NCBI GenBank assembly: GCA_944388405.1
Contig: CALXIQ010000018.1
Location: 32,340-96,339 of the forward strand
DNA from: an uncultured Ruminococcus sp.
Lineage (GTDB): Bacteria > Bacillota > Clostridia > Oscillospirales > Ruminococcaceae
Direction: 5' to 3'
DNA length: 64,000 nt
Below are positions 1-9,334 of the stretch, one piece after another; the first letter of the stretch is position 1, and each line of letters opens with the position of its first letter. A program made the translations under genes and the position numbers. A model generated the notes under the pieces. The model searched no databases and was not told the origin of the DNA. It saw only the letters and a list, made by a program, of their open reading frames with translations.

Positions 1-1324
1 GATTTGTTATCTGCTTTACCTTTACGCCTGCCGCAGGCTGAAGCTCATACCTTGTTACCGACGGACCTCGGTGAATTCCGATTATTCTGGTTTTAACTCC
101 GAAGGTTTCAAGGGTTTCCACCAGCTTGTGAGATTTTTCCTCTATTTCCTTCTGCGCCAGTTCAGGGGGAGTGGAATTATCCGCATACTTTAAAATATCC
201 ACCGGCGGATAAACATAAGCAGGCACAGTTTCCTGCTGTTCAAGCAGCGAGGTCTGTCCCTCTTTATCAACAAAGACTTCTTTAGGCTGAGGAGACTTTT
301 CCCTTTCTATCTTTTCGCCAATCTTCTCCTGTTCCTTTGCCACCGCTTTTTCAATAATACGTTTAAGCTCACGGTCGTCAGACTGCTTGTCCATTGTTTC
401 CTGAGAAAGCTCCTCCGGGACAAAATCGCCATAGACCGGCTTTTCTTCACTTACATTATTATCCACAGCAGGCTCTTCTGTATTGTGCATATCCTCCGAT
501 TTAACGGCTTCGCCTTGATAGTCGGCATCGTCCTGATAATACTTGGCAATATCAATGCGAACCTTTCTTTCGGGCTTGTTTTTCTGCTTTTTGTCGTTCT
601 TATCCTTAGGCGGCTGCATCGCCCTTTCAACACGTTCTTCGCTTACCGCCTTGTATCCTCCCACAAAGGGCTTTGATATGGCTTTGAACAGATCCGGCAG
701 GGTCAGATTTGTAAGCAGCATTATAAAAGTAAAATCAAGCAGGCATATAATTATTGCTCCGCCCACACGACCAAACGCCGCCAGCAACGGCCAGCCTATG
801 GGAGCGGCAGCCACTCCGCCACCGTCAAGTCTTATTCCGTCGTTGTAAAGCCCTCTCAGCTTTAGCAGGAAGGTTTTGCCCTCCACCGTTCCGTTTACAA
901 TAATCTGCGCCGTTCCGCTTAAAAGCAACATAAGCACAAGGCCCTGAATAATCCTTGCAATTATGGTATTTGAGGATTTGTCCGAAGCTATCTGAAGGGC
1001 AACGTAAATTATCATCGGTCCCACCAGAAATACAGACATGCCGAAAATACCTCTGTTTATTTCATAAAGGCTTGTCCACAGACCGTCGCCCCTTATAAAA
1101 GTAACAAGAAGCTCCAATACTCCTGCAAAAAACAGTATGTATGACCAGAAACGTCTTTTTTCCCTTTCACGAGCAGCCTGAGCCTGAGTTTTTTTGACCG
1201 CTCCTCCTTTTTGGGGTTGGCTCTTTGCGGCGCTTTTTTTGGTATTTGCCTTTGCTGCCGATGAGGATTTACTCTTACTGCCGGACGAGGATTTTGAAGC
1301 TGCAGCTTTCTTTGACGCCGCCAT
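1..1324 (-). CDS. ftsK: DNA translocase FtsK/SpoIIIE, N-terminal part
   Basis: Septum-anchored DNA pump that moves chromosome ends through the closing division or sporulation septum. The frame is open from an ATG at 1324 to the window edge (about 441 codons), so the motor and gamma domains lie outside. Visible: a Lys/Ser/Ala-rich N-terminus, four hydrophobic membrane segments within residues 60-230, a charged Glu/Lys linker, and the start of the FtsK alpha domain (GPSVTRYELQPAAGVKVKQI at the edge). The tepA and ylzJ-like genes upstream match the order next to spoIIIE in Bacillus, here with uppP in between. The ATG overlaps the stop of a tiny upstream frame (TAAATG), and the SD is weak, which suggests translational coupling. 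Confidence 0.93.
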   Translation of the reverse strand, partial: MAASKKAAASKSSSGSKSKSSSAAKANTKKSAAKSQPQKGGAVKKTQAQAAREREKRRFWSYILFFAGVLELLVTFIRGDGLWTSLYEINRGIFGMSVFLVGPMIIYVALQIASDKSSNTIIARIIQGLVLMLLLSGTAQIIVNGTVEGKTFLLKLRGLYNDGIRLDGGGVAAAPIGWPLLAAFGRVGGAIIICLLDFTFIMLLTNLTLPDLFKAISKPFVGGYKAVSEERVERAMQPPKDKNDKKQKNKPERKVRIDIAKYYQDDADYQGEAVKSEDMHNTEEPAVDNNVSEEKPVYGDFVPEELSQETMDKQSDDRELKRIIEKAVAKEQEKIGEKIEREKSPQPKEVFVDKEGQTSLLEQQETVPAYVYPPVDILKYADNSTPPELAQKEIEEKSHKLVETLETFGVKTRIIGIHRGPSVTRYELQPAAGVKVKQITN

Positions 1325-1393
1325 TTATTCTTTCACCACCACAAAAATTTCTCTGCCGCCATATGTCAGTCTGTAATAAGCGGCTCGGTTCAT
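1325..1393 (-). CDS. possible 22-aa leader ORF before ftsK
   Basis: A short frame, ATG at 1393, encodes a 22-aa peptide ending IFVVVKE and stops with TAA directly abutting the ftsK ATG. There is no clear ribosome site before its ATG; TTG and GTG codons further upstream could also serve. It may be a coupling leader for ftsK, a remnant of a larger small gene, or chance. Confidence 0.25.
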   Translation of the reverse strand: MNRAAYYRLTYGGREIFVVVKE

Positions 1394-1445
1394 ATCCGTA
1401 AAAAACACTGCAAGACCGCACAAGGCAGTCCTGCAAATGCTGTTT

Positions 1446-2315
1446 TTATCCTATTATAAGAGGGCCTCCGACAAATCTTTCGATTATCGAAACAACTATA
1501 ACGATTATTCCTAAAATAAAAGTATAATATCCGAATATCTTGAATTTATCGGTTTTTACAAGCCAGTTTACAAGCTTTATAGCGCAGATTCCTACAATTG
1601 CCGCAACTATAAAGCCTACAATGCATTCCGCAACGCTTGCTCCTGTGCCTGCGCTTTCGCCTACAGCGTCCTTTATCTCCAGCACACAACCGCCTAAGAT
1701 TGCGGGGATTCCAAGTATAAAGGAATACTGCACCGCCGTTTCACGGCTGAAGCCGGAAAAAAGTCCCGCCGAAATTGTAGAGCCTGAACGGGAAACGCCC
1801 GGAAGCAAGGCAACTCCCTGGAAAAAGCCTACGGTAACAGCGTTTTTCACCGTTATGTCCTTGGAAGTTCTCTTTCCCTTGATACACTTATCAGCCATAA
1901 ACAGCAGAGCTGCGGTATAAAGGAAGCAAAGTCCCTCTGCAAAAATGCTTGAATCCTCCGATATTTCCGTAAACCAGTCCTTGAAAAAGACAAACGGTAT
2001 AAGACAGGCGGTGGAGATAATTATCATTATTATCATTCTGCGCTCGGGATTCATTTCACGCCATTTGAAATTTCCCTTGAAAATATCTTTTATAAGCACA
2101 AAAAATTCCTTGATAAGGGCAATCAGCGTCTTTTTAAAAGCCAGAAAAACCGCTACAAGAGTTCCCAGATGAAGCACTGCGGAAAACATAAGCGCACCGT
2201 CTCCGCTTGTTCCCGTAAAATGCTGAAACAGCGACAGGTGCCCCGAACTTGATACCGGCAGAAACTCCGTTAATCCTTGAATTATCGCCTGAAAAATAGC
2301 GTTGATCATTCCCAT
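1446..2315 (-). CDS. uppP: undecaprenyl-diphosphatase UppP (BacA)
   Basis: Integral membrane phosphatase that recycles undecaprenyl pyrophosphate to the monophosphate carrier for peptidoglycan synthesis; extra copies give bacitracin resistance. 289 aa is a normal length. It shows the family N-terminus GLTEFLPVSSSGHL (residues 15-28) and the second motif PGVSRSGSTISAGL, both of which line the active site, with about eight hydrophobic helices. AGAAAGGAAAG lies just before the ATG at 2315. It is the gene before ftsK on the same strand. Confidence 0.96.
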   Translation of the reverse strand: MGMINAIFQAIIQGLTEFLPVSSSGHLSLFQHFTGTSGDGALMFSAVLHLGTLVAVFLAFKKTLIALIKEFFVLIKDIFKGNFKWREMNPERRMIIMIIISTACLIPFVFFKDWFTEISEDSSIFAEGLCFLYTAALLFMADKCIKGKRTSKDITVKNAVTVGFFQGVALLPGVSRSGSTISAGLFSGFSRETAVQYSFILGIPAILGGCVLEIKDAVGESAGTGASVAECIVGFIVAAIVGICAIKLVNWLVKTDKFKIFGYYTFILGIIVIVVSIIERFVGGPLIIG

Positions 2316-2368
2316 TATGTACTTTCCTTTCTAAAACTATTGCATTGTATGTTGCTTGTATTATGTAC

Positions 2369-2393
2369 CAAAGCCCCAAAAACGGGGGCTTTA
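2369..2393 (-). terminator. terminator-like hairpin after ylzJ
   Basis: AAAGCCCC and GGGGCTTT arms around an A/T loop lie just past the ylzJ-like stop. The run of Ts after the stem is short (three), so termination before uppP may be partial. Confidence 0.5.
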
Positions 2394-2398
2394 ACTAT

Positions 2399-2509
2399 TT
2401 ATAAATACCGAAACGGATCCGTTTCCACCTCAAGATAATTATTTACCTGCGGCTCATAAACGTTGTCGGTACGCAAAACCTCGTAAAAATCTATAACGGT
2501 ATAGAGCAT
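2399..2509 (-). CDS. YlzJ-like small protein
   Basis: A 36-aa frame starting MLYTVIDFYEVL begins one base after the tepA stop, with GGGGAGGAA inside the tepA 3' end as its ribosome site. In Bacillus, ylzJ sits in the same place after tepA and begins with a similar hydrophobic ILYT stretch. The copy here is about half the usual length. The function of the family is unknown. Confidence 0.6.
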   Translation of the reverse strand: MLYTVIDFYEVLRTDNVYEPQVNNYLEVETDPFRYL

Positions 2510-2510
2510 T

Positions 2511-3251
2511 TTATTCCTCCCCGCCTTTTTGCTCAATCATTTCATAAAGGCACTCTATGGCGTCTGACAAACCTCCCAGTCTGTCTATCAGACCTACCTC
2601 CACCGCCCGTTCGCCGTCAAGCACTGTGCCTACGTCCATCATAAGCTCGCCGGTAGTCATCATAAGCTCTCTGAAAACCTCCGGACTTATGGAGGAATTG
2701 TCTGTTACAAAGCGGACAATCCTCTCCTGCATTTTGTCAAAATAGGATAGCGTCTGAGGCACTCCCAGCACCAGCCCGTTCATTCTCACCGGGTGAATCG
2801 TCATAGTCGCCGACGGCGCTATAAACGACCTTTTGGCGCATACCGCCAGCGGAACGCCGATGGAATGTCCGCCCCCAACCACCAGCGACACGGTAGGCGT
2901 TTTCATTCCTGCAATAAGCTCTGCAATCGCAAGCCCCGCTTCAACGTCCCCGCCTACGGTGTTAAGGATAATTACAAGCCCTTCTATCGACCTGTCCTGC
3001 TCTATCGCCACAAGAGCGGGGATAATATGCTCATATTTTGTGGTCTTGTTCTGAGGCGGCAGAATATAATGCCCCTCCACCTGACCGATTATGTTAAGGC
3101 AATGAATCAGATGCTTTGCATTTGGTGTGGCAACCTCGCCCATTTCCTTAATCTGTTCACGCTGCTGCTCTGTTTCCTCGGGGGTGGGAGACTCGTGAGC
3201 TTCATCTTCCCTTGGCTGCTGTATCTCTCCGTTTTTCACATTTTCCGACAT
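2511..3251 (-). CDS. tepA: ClpP-like serine protease TepA
   Basis: 246-aa member of the ClpP/crotonase superfamily related to translocation-enhancing protein TepA, a probable cytoplasmic or membrane-associated peptidase. The glycine-rich [12 protein letters not shown] and the nucleophile region [11 protein letters not shown] (Ser within GHS, where ClpP has MAAS) are visible, followed by [13 protein letters not shown] with the candidate catalytic His. A charged, Glu/Gln-rich N-terminal 40 residues is predicted disordered. Position next to ylzJ and ftsK supports the TepA assignment over housekeeping ClpP. Confidence 0.88.
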   Translation of the reverse strand: MSENVKNGEIQQPREDEAHESPTPEETEQQREQIKEMGEVATPNAKHLIHCLNIIGQVEGHYILPPQNKTTKYEHIIPALVAIEQDRSIEGLVIILNTVGGDVEAGLAIAELIAGMKTPTVSLVVGGGHSIGVPLAVCAKRSFIAPSATMTIHPVRMNGLVLGVPQTLSYFDKMQERIVRFVTDNSSISPEVFRELMMTTGELMMDVGTVLDGERAVEVGLIDRLGGLSDAIECLYEMIEQKGGEE

Positions 3252-3451
3252 ATTTAGCGACCCTCGCTCCCTATCAGGGAAGCGCTGCTCCTTTCACAAA
3301 GATTTATATACCTTAGTATAGGTCAGATCTTTGATTAATATGCAAGAAATATTCCAAACGTTTTTAATCATAACACATTAACGCCGCTGTGTCAACATTA
3401 TCAAGGTGAAATCTGCAAGCTTTCGCCCAAATCCTGCAAAAAGTTTATATA

Positions 3452-4543
3452 TTATTCATACTCCTGAGAAAGGGTGCTATCCACCCAATTTACCAGATCA
3501 ATAAACGTTTCACGGCTCAGCACCGAGAAATATTTATTGGTAGGTTGTCTGTTGTGGGTAAGGTTATCGGTAAAGCAATACCCATCTGCGGAAATCGTCA
3601 CCTGAACACGGTCCTGTGCGCTGAGGCCGAATACTATCTGTATGTAATCAAGATTTTCATCTCCCTCCGGCACCGAAGCATAGCTTTCGCTGCCGAAGCT
3701 GTCTATCATTTGATCCAGCTCGCTGTAATCGTCGGCGTCAAGAATATAACATTCCCCATACACATCTCCCACCTTAAGCCGTATGAGTCCGTAAACGCCC
3801 TCATAAACCTCAAAATTGTAGTAATTATCAAAAACAATAAAATAATGCTGCCCGCCCGAGGAAGCCTTGTAAACTGCCGTAGCTGCTTTATTCGTATCTA
3901 TATCCTCAATGCTTATCTCTTCAATACTGTCCCATATTTTATCGTAAACGACCTCTCCGTTGGCCCTCAGCTCATACAGCTCAGTCCCGGCTTCCGAATC
4001 ATACACGGTAGAAATGGTTATATTTTCCGAATCAAACTCATTATACTCCACAAGCCTTCCGTATCCGCCGCTAATTTGCAGATAATCCGCAGCCATACCC
4101 GATCGCTCTGGATAGTTCAGTCTTACAAGCTCGTTTGACACAAGCTCAGCCGAAACGTAGGTATCAGCCTCCAGCACGACGGTGCCAAGCTCGTTTATAA
4201 TTCCCACAAAACCGTTATCCTCAAACACATAATATGCGTCAAGATAACATTCAATACACGAATAACCCTCAAACGGCTGCTCCTCAACCTCCCGCACCAG
4301 CTCGTCCCGGTTGAAGGAAGAATACACCTGATTTGAAAGCACATCGGTGGTATCAATCTTCTCCATAAACTCAGGAAAGGAATAATCTTTTATCTCAACC
4401 GGCGGAACGACGGAATTAACGCCGCTGCTTGTCGAGTCGCCGATGCTGCTTGCCGCTCTGCTTTCATCCTCCTGGCAGGAGGTCAAAACGGCTGCCAAAA
4501 CCGCACCGCACAAAACGGCGGCCAGTATTTTTTTGAAATACAT
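3452..4543 (-). CDS. lipoprotein with a WG-repeat-like segment
   Basis: 363-aa secreted lipoprotein of unknown function. A signal peptide (residues 1-23) ends in the lipobox LTSC, so the mature protein should be lipid-anchored at the outer membrane face. Residues 105-135 contain FEDNGFVGIINELGTVVLEA, which resembles a WG repeat; the rest is acidic, Tyr-rich and beta-strand-like. It has its own promoter at 4600-4628 and stands alone. Confidence 0.7.
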   Translation of the reverse strand: MYFKKILAAVLCGAVLAAVLTSCQEDESRAASSIGDSTSSGVNSVVPPVEIKDYSFPEFMEKIDTTDVLSNQVYSSFNRDELVREVEEQPFEGYSCIECYLDAYYVFEDNGFVGIINELGTVVLEADTYVSAELVSNELVRLNYPERSGMAADYLQISGGYGRLVEYNEFDSENITISTVYDSEAGTELYELRANGEVVYDKIWDSIEEISIEDIDTNKAATAVYKASSGGQHYFIVFDNYYNFEVYEGVYGLIRLKVGDVYGECYILDADDYSELDQMIDSFGSESYASVPEGDENLDYIQIVFGLSAQDRVQVTISADGYCFTDNLTHNRQPTNKYFSVLSRETFIDLVNWVDSTLSQEYE

Positions 4544-4599
4544 TTTCCTTCATCTCCCATCCAGTTTATCTTTACACACGTTTTGTCATATACAGATAT

Positions 4600-4628
4600 A
4601 TTATACCACACAAAGCCGAATAAATCAA
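4600..4628 (-). promoter_or_regulatory. sigma-A promoter of the lipoprotein gene
   Basis: TTGATT-17-TATAAT on the minus strand, about 57 bases before the lipoprotein ATG. Confidence 0.6.
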
Positions 4629-4669
4629 GCAGAAACCACCGGCATTTTCGCCCACCTCAGACAATACAA

Positions 4670-4705
4670 AAAAGCGCATCTCCTTTACGAAGATACGCTT
4701 TTTAA
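4670..4705 (-). terminator. terminator of the cellobiose phosphorylase operon
   Basis: On the minus strand, AAGCGTATCTTC pairs with GAGATGCGCTT, followed by a T run; it starts about 10 bases after the phosphorylase stop. Confidence 0.85.
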
Positions 4706-4713
4706 ACCAATCG

Positions 4714-7164
4714 TTATCCCATTACGACCTCAACTTCGTGAACAGTATCCTTTTCAAATACCGGCAGAATGTTTCCGTTGATTCTTACGCCGTCAACGGT
4801 TACACTCTTTACGCCCTTAGAAATATGCTCAGGATTGTTTACCGTAATGTTATAAGTATTGCCGCGGAACTTTCTTGTAAGCTTGAAGCCGTCCCATGCC
4901 TCAGGTATCGACGGGTCGATTTTTAATCCGTCATAATCAGGGATGCATCCCAGAATAAACTGAGATATCGCCACAAAGTTCCATGCGGCAGTTCCCGTAA
5001 GCCATGAATTCTTAGCCTCGCCATGTCTTTTCGCGTCCTTACCGGCGATCATCTGAGCGTAAACATAAGGCTCGGTTCTGTGCAGATCGGAAATATCCTC
5101 AAGATATGCCGGAGCAATCTTTGAATAGTATTCAAACGCCTGGTCGCCTCGTCCTACAACCGCCTCGGCACAGATTATCCATGCGTTGTTGTGGCAGAAG
5201 ATACCTGCATTCTCCTTATATCCTGCGGGATATGTTGAAATCTCGCCGTACTCCTTATAATACCTTGTGAAGGCAGGATTGTTCAGCACCAGACCGTATT
5301 TTGTATCAAGATATTTCTTTACGCTGTTAAGGGTCAGAATATCCTTGCCGGAATCTTTGCCGAGACCGCCCATAACCGCAAAGCCCTGTGGCTCGATGAA
5401 TATCTTGCCCTCCTCGCACTCGTGAGAGCCTACCTTGTTGCCGAAATCGTCGTACGCACGCAGGAACCATTCGCCGTCCCATCCAAATTCCATGGTGTTG
5501 CGGTTCATTATCTCAATTTCAGACTGAGCCTTTGAAGCCTCTTCATCAAGGCCCTTATATTTGCACAGCGCTACGTATTCAGGTCCGATGTAGGACATCA
5601 TTGCCGCAACCATTACAGATTCCGCAGTGCGGCTGAACTTATCCTCGCCGTACTTGGGAGAGGTATAAGTCTGGAAGCTTTCGCCTGGAGTATCGGAATG
5701 GCAGGAAAGGTTAAGACAGTCGTTCCAGTCGGCTCTCATTGCCAGCGGCAGACCGTGAGGACCGATAAATTTCGCAACGTGCCAGAAGCTCTGCTTCAGG
5801 TGATGCATCATGGTCTGAGCCTTGCTTTCGTCATTGTCATAAGGAACCATTTCGTCAAGGATCGAATAATCGCCTGTTTCCTTGATATACTGAGCAGTGG
5901 AAAGAATCATCCACAGCGGGTCGTCGGAGAAATCGCCACCGATTTCGTTGTTGCCCTTTTTGGTAAGAGGCTGATACTGGTGATAGCAGCCGCCGTCCTC
6001 AAGCTGGGTTGCTGCAAGATCAAGGATTCTTTCTCTTGCTCTCTCGGGGATCTGGTGCACAAATCCCAGCAGGTCCTGGTTGGAATCTCTGAAGCCCATT
6101 CCCCTGCCTATACCGCTCTCAAAATATGAAGCGGAACGGGACATATTGAAAGTAACCATACACTGATACTGATTCCAGATGTTTACCATTCTGTTGAGCT
6201 TGTCATCAGCGGTTTCAACATGATACTGAGACAGCAGCTCGTTCCAGTAATCCTTAAGCTCTGCAAGAGCCTTGTCCGCCTTTTCGGCAGTATTCATAGC
6301 CTCAATCATTTCATAAGCCTTTGACTTATTCATGGAGCCGTCGGCATTCCATTTGTTTTTGCCGTTTTCCACATAACCAAGCAGGAAAACAAAGGTCTTT
6401 TCCTCGCCCGGCTCAAGTGTAACGTCAAGACAGTGGGAAGCGATAGGCGACCAGCCGTCGGCAACAGAATTGTTGGACTTTCCCGCAAGCACCGCCTGAG
6501 GATTGTTAAAGCCGTTATAAAGGCCGATAAAGCTTTCTCTGTCAGTATCAAAGCCAGAAATTTCGGCGTTTACGGTGTAGAATGCGAAGTGATCTCTGCG
6601 CTCCTTGTACTCGGTCTTGTGATAGAGGGTAGAGCCTTCAATCTCAACCTCGCCGGTGTTGAAATTTCTCTGAAAGTTTGTAGAGTCGTCCTGAGCGTCC
6701 CAAAGACACCACTCAACAAACGAAAACAGCTTGAAGTTCTTCTTTAAGCCGGAGGTGTTTTTCAAAACCATCTTCTGAACCTCGCCGTTAAAGTTCTGGG
6801 GAACAAAGAAGGTTACCTCAGCCTCGACGCCGCTCTTTGCGCCCGCAATAATAGTATAGCCCATACCGTGACGGCAGGAATAGCTGTCAAGCTCCGTCTT
6901 TACGGGACTCCAGCCGGGCGACCAGATGGTATCCTCGTCTTTTATGTAAAAATATCTTCCGCCCATATCCACAGGAACGTTGTTGTAGCGGTAACGTGTA
7001 ATTCTCCTGAGCCTTGCGTCCTTGAAGAAATGATAACCGCCCGCCGTATTGGAAATAAGAGAGAAAAACTCCTGCGTTCCCAGATAGTTTATCCATGGGT
7101 AGGGAGTTCTTGGGTTGGTGATGACGTACTCCTTGTTTGCGTCATCGAAGAAACCGAATTTCAT
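4714..7164 (-). CDS. cellobiose phosphorylase (GH94)
   Basis: Cytoplasmic phosphorolysis of cellobiose to glucose 1-phosphate and glucose, saving ATP in cellulose degraders. 816 aa, normal for GH94. It opens [16 protein letters not shown], typical of clostridial and ruminococcal cellobiose phosphorylases, and carries [10 protein letters not shown] (around residue 490) with the general acid Asp. The ATG at 7164 is preferred to one seven codons upstream because the family start and an AAGGTGG site fit it. It follows an aldose epimerase gene in one operon. Cellodextrin phosphorylase is less likely: those proteins are longer. Confidence 0.95.
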   Translation of the reverse strand: MKFGFFDDANKEYVITNPRTPYPWINYLGTQEFFSLISNTAGGYHFFKDARLRRITRYRYNNVPVDMGGRYFYIKDEDTIWSPGWSPVKTELDSYSCRHGMGYTIIAGAKSGVEAEVTFFVPQNFNGEVQKMVLKNTSGLKKNFKLFSFVEWCLWDAQDDSTNFQRNFNTGEVEIEGSTLYHKTEYKERRDHFAFYTVNAEISGFDTDRESFIGLYNGFNNPQAVLAGKSNNSVADGWSPIASHCLDVTLEPGEEKTFVFLLGYVENGKNKWNADGSMNKSKAYEMIEAMNTAEKADKALAELKDYWNELLSQYHVETADDKLNRMVNIWNQYQCMVTFNMSRSASYFESGIGRGMGFRDSNQDLLGFVHQIPERARERILDLAATQLEDGGCYHQYQPLTKKGNNEIGGDFSDDPLWMILSTAQYIKETGDYSILDEMVPYDNDESKAQTMMHHLKQSFWHVAKFIGPHGLPLAMRADWNDCLNLSCHSDTPGESFQTYTSPKYGEDKFSRTAESVMVAAMMSYIGPEYVALCKYKGLDEEASKAQSEIEIMNRNTMEFGWDGEWFLRAYDDFGNKVGSHECEEGKIFIEPQGFAVMGGLGKDSGKDILTLNSVKKYLDTKYGLVLNNPAFTRYYKEYGEISTYPAGYKENAGIFCHNNAWIICAEAVVGRGDQAFEYYSKIAPAYLEDISDLHRTEPYVYAQMIAGKDAKRHGEAKNSWLTGTAAWNFVAISQFILGCIPDYDGLKIDPSIPEAWDGFKLTRKFRGNTYNITVNNPEHISKGVKSVTVDGVRINGNILPVFEKDTVHEVEVVMG

Positions 7165-7235
7165 CTTTAAAAATCCACCTTTCAATGTTTATATATATTA
7201 ATCCACACAATTGATTGTTCGCAAATAAATTCAGC

Positions 7236-8246
7236 TTAATCGGTAAAAAATCTCTGTGAGCAGACAAAGCTTTCTCCCCTTGCGATTTCGGTATACCCGC
7301 TTACTTCACGGGGCAGACTTAAATTGGGGGAGTTTATCATAGCAGTCATAGGCTCGGGACAGAAATAACCTTTATCACCGTTGTCATTCCACATATTCCA
7401 GAATTTAAATTCCTTTGAAACCTCGTTGAGTATTCTGTGTCCCGTGTCGGTATCGGTAATCACCGCACCGTAAAAATCCTTGCCGTCAAGGCTATTCATG
7501 CAGGCTGTATACATATCGTTTGAAATAACCTGCAAGGTGGGACGTTTTGTGCCGTTTTTGTATTCATTGTCCCAGTCGTTAAGCTCAAGCAGTCTTTCGG
7601 TAGGCAGGCATCTTTCGTCAAGCTCGCATTTTTTCTCTGTGGGAACGCACAGCCGCATTGCCTCCTCCCTGCCGCCCTCGGTCATCGGCGCATTGATGCA
7701 GGTATGGGTGCAGATTGACACTGGGAGCATTTTATCGCTTTTGTTTTCAAGACATATTTCCTGTTCAAGTCCCTTTTCGTCCGAAAGGGTAAAGGTATAG
7801 GAAATTTTAAAATCCAGAGGAAAATACTTATACATTTCATCACAAGCGTCGTGACAAAAACAGGTTTTCACCACGGCTTTATGCTCATCTGCGTAAGTTT
7901 CTTCAACGCTGTGGCTGCGATTATGAACCCAGCCATGGAGGAAATTGCCCAGATCCTTTTCGTTTATAGGCAGCCTATACAAACCGTCGGAGGTCTTTAT
8001 AACTCCCCCGTCAAAGCGGTTGGCAAGATAAAGAGTGGGAAGTCCCCACAGCACTCGCGCCTCGTTTATTTTCTTGGCAGTGCAGTCCTCCCGATAACGG
8101 AAGATTTCAATGCGGTTTGCCTTGTCATAAAACCTGAGCACCGCTCCGCCGGTTTCGGGTGAAACGACAGCAAGATATTTTTCGGTTTCAAGTTTCACGC
8201 ATTTCATTCCTTTGAAAACGTATTCAGCGTCAATAAGACAGCTCAT
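7236..8246 (-). CDS. aldose 1-epimerase family protein
   Basis: 336-aa galactose-mutarotase-like protein, probably interconverting anomers of sugars released from cellobiose or another disaccharide. The beta-sandwich pattern is visible (EICLENKSDKMLPVSICTHT, FKFWNMWNDNGDKGYFCPEP). It is the first gene of the operon with cellobiose phosphorylase, 71 bases upstream of it, with an AAGGGGGAG ribosome site. The exact substrate is unknown. Confidence 0.8.
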   Translation of the reverse strand: MSCLIDAEYVFKGMKCVKLETEKYLAVVSPETGGAVLRFYDKANRIEIFRYREDCTAKKINEARVLWGLPTLYLANRFDGGVIKTSDGLYRLPINEKDLGNFLHGWVHNRSHSVEETYADEHKAVVKTCFCHDACDEMYKYFPLDFKISYTFTLSDEKGLEQEICLENKSDKMLPVSICTHTCINAPMTEGGREEAMRLCVPTEKKCELDERCLPTERLLELNDWDNEYKNGTKRPTLQVISNDMYTACMNSLDGKDFYGAVITDTDTGHRILNEVSKEFKFWNMWNDNGDKGYFCPEPMTAMINSPNLSLPREVSGYTEIARGESFVCSQRFFTD

Positions 8247-8272
8247 TTTTCGCTTCTCCCCCTTATATTTTA

Positions 8273-8325
8273 GTAACGTAATCGTTTAACATTGATATTA
8301 TAACATATAAAACAACGAATGTCCA
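8273..8325 (-). promoter_or_regulatory. promoter with LacI-type operator for the cellobiose operon
   Basis: Minus-strand TGGACA-17-TATAAT (8325 to 8297), followed at the expected transcription start by the inverted repeat AACG-ATTA-CGTT (8276-8287) within GTTAAACGATTACGTTAC. A/T-rich arms with central CG steps are typical of LacI-family operators, and the position predicts repression, relieved by a sugar. No LacI-family regulator gene is in the window. Confidence 0.65.
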
Positions 8326-8534
8326 GTGTTTTTTTATATTATCCTCAATAATTTAAATAAAATTCAAGCGGTTCGAGCGGCTTCCGTAGCTTTTTACGGA
8401 CGGCAAAGCGCTTTTCAAACAAAAATTTCCTGATTTTATGCGAATAAATATTTTTATCGGGGCAATAATATGAGTGCAAGGACAAAAGCTGTCTTTGGCT
8501 TGTGATACCATTTACAGAAAGGACGGTATAAAAA
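8326..8534. other. intergenic, no clear gene
   Basis: Region between the divergent cellobiose operon and the DUF378 gene. It holds a small GC hairpin near 8375-8402 and an A/T-rich stretch. No convincing sigma-A promoter for the DUF378 gene could be picked. Confidence 0.4.
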
Positions 8535-8741
8535 ATGCTTGACAAGATAGCGCTTTTTCTGCTTATTGTCGGAGGTATCAACTGGGGTCTTATAGGAATA
8601 TTCCAGTTTGACCTTGTGGCCTTCCTTTTCGGAGGTTCGGCGGCGATTATCAGCAGAATTATTTATGTGCTGGTTGCAATTTCGGCAATCTGGTGCATCT
8701 CACTGTTTTTCAGGGATAACGAGCTGGTGGAAATGTCATAA
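8535..8741 (+). CDS. DUF378 membrane protein
   Basis: 68-aa protein with two hydrophobic helices and the family signature LLIVGGINWGLIGIFQFDLV at residues 9-28, followed by a glycine-rich loop. AGAAAGGACGG precedes the ATG. Members are common in Firmicutes (YuzA of Bacillus) and have no established function. Confidence 0.88.
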   Translation: MLDKIALFLLIVGGINWGLIGIFQFDLVAFLFGGSAAIISRIIYVLVAISAIWCISLFFRDNELVEMS

Positions 8742-8769
8742 TTCAATTTTCAGCAAAAATTGTTTTTTG

Positions 8770-8918
8770 ACATAAGGAAAGGGAGCCTGTTTTTAATTGA
8801 AGAACGGTTCAGGTAAGCGGGTTTGCTCTGTTTCGTCTTCACGGCAGTTCCTCGCAGTCCGTAACGCCGTGTGCGGCTTGCGGGGAGCTGCTGTAAAAGC
8901 AGACTTCCTTCCCTTATA
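8770..8918 (+). ncRNA. structured RNA or small inverted-repeat element
   Basis: About 150 bases fold as a three-way structure. ATAAGGAAAGGGAG (8772-8785) pairs with 8904-8917 at 13 of 14 positions and the helix continues to 8795/8894. A second stem joins TGAAGA and TCTTCA (8799-8841), and a third of 13 pairs joins 8844-8856 to 8879-8891. No U tract follows and no promoter is convincing. The long closing helix resembles 6S RNA in outline, but the 3' side of the central bubble is nearly absent. A MITE with terminal inverted repeats is the main alternative, and the strand is uncertain. Confidence 0.4.
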
Positions 8919-9099
8919 TCAAAATTCATACGGCGCTTGCTTTACATATCATACCACTGATAATTAAAAATTTTTGAATAAATTTTATCCAAAGCCTCGG
9001 CTAATCAAATTATTCATGTGAAAATGTCCAGTAAAAGCCCACGCTATTTGTACAAAGCGACGAAAAAATTAAGCGTTTGAAAATGTTTTTCATATTTCC

Positions 9100-9128
9100 T
9101 TGACTATTTCATCAAAATGGAGTATAAT
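9100..9128 (+). promoter_or_regulatory. promoter of a small RNA
   Basis: TTGACT-17-TATAAT, a near-consensus sigma-A promoter with no coding frame behind it before the terminator at 9224-9253. Confidence 0.7.
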
Positions 9129-9134
9129 CATATT

Positions 9135-9253
9135 GATGTTAAGGAATTGAACAATATTTGTTTGATTTAACATCCGTTTTGTTGTCTCCTTTCTTTTGTT
9201 CTACACATAGTTTTTTTATTTTTCGCAGAGCACCGTTGCTCTGCATTTTTTTT
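9135..9253 (+). ncRNA. candidate small regulatory RNA with anti-SD tract
   Basis: A unit of about 118 bases between a near-consensus promoter and a strong terminator. It begins with a hairpin (GATGTTAA pairs with TTAACATC, 9134-9173, with further inner pairing), continues with an unpaired pyrimidine tract TCTCCTTTCTTTTGTTC complementary to Shine-Dalgarno sequences, and ends in a terminator hairpin. This hairpin, C/U tract, terminator layout is typical of sRNAs that block ribosome binding. A uvrC leader is less likely, as uvrC has its own promoter past the terminator. Confidence 0.55.
9224..9253 (+). terminator. terminator of the small RNA
   Basis: GCAGAGCA-ccgt-TGCTCTGC followed by A and eight Ts. 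Confidence 0.88.
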
Positions 9254-9266
9254 GCGCAAAATCCGC

Positions 9267-9300
9267 TTGTCTTGTGTTTTGCAGCTTGTTATGATATACT
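9267..9300 (+). promoter_or_regulatory. uvrC promoter region
   Basis: Two overlapping candidates, TTGTCT-17-TATGAT and TTGTGT-17-TATACT, lie 35-65 bases before the uvrC start. Confidence 0.5.
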
Positions 9301-9334
9301 GTAAGTAATCTTTAGTTTTTTGGGAGGTATGAAA

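Noticed and set aside
3545..4138. 197-aa plus-strand frame inside the lipoprotein gene
   Set aside because: The minus-strand frame has a lipobox, promoter and normal codon use; the plus frame has none of these.
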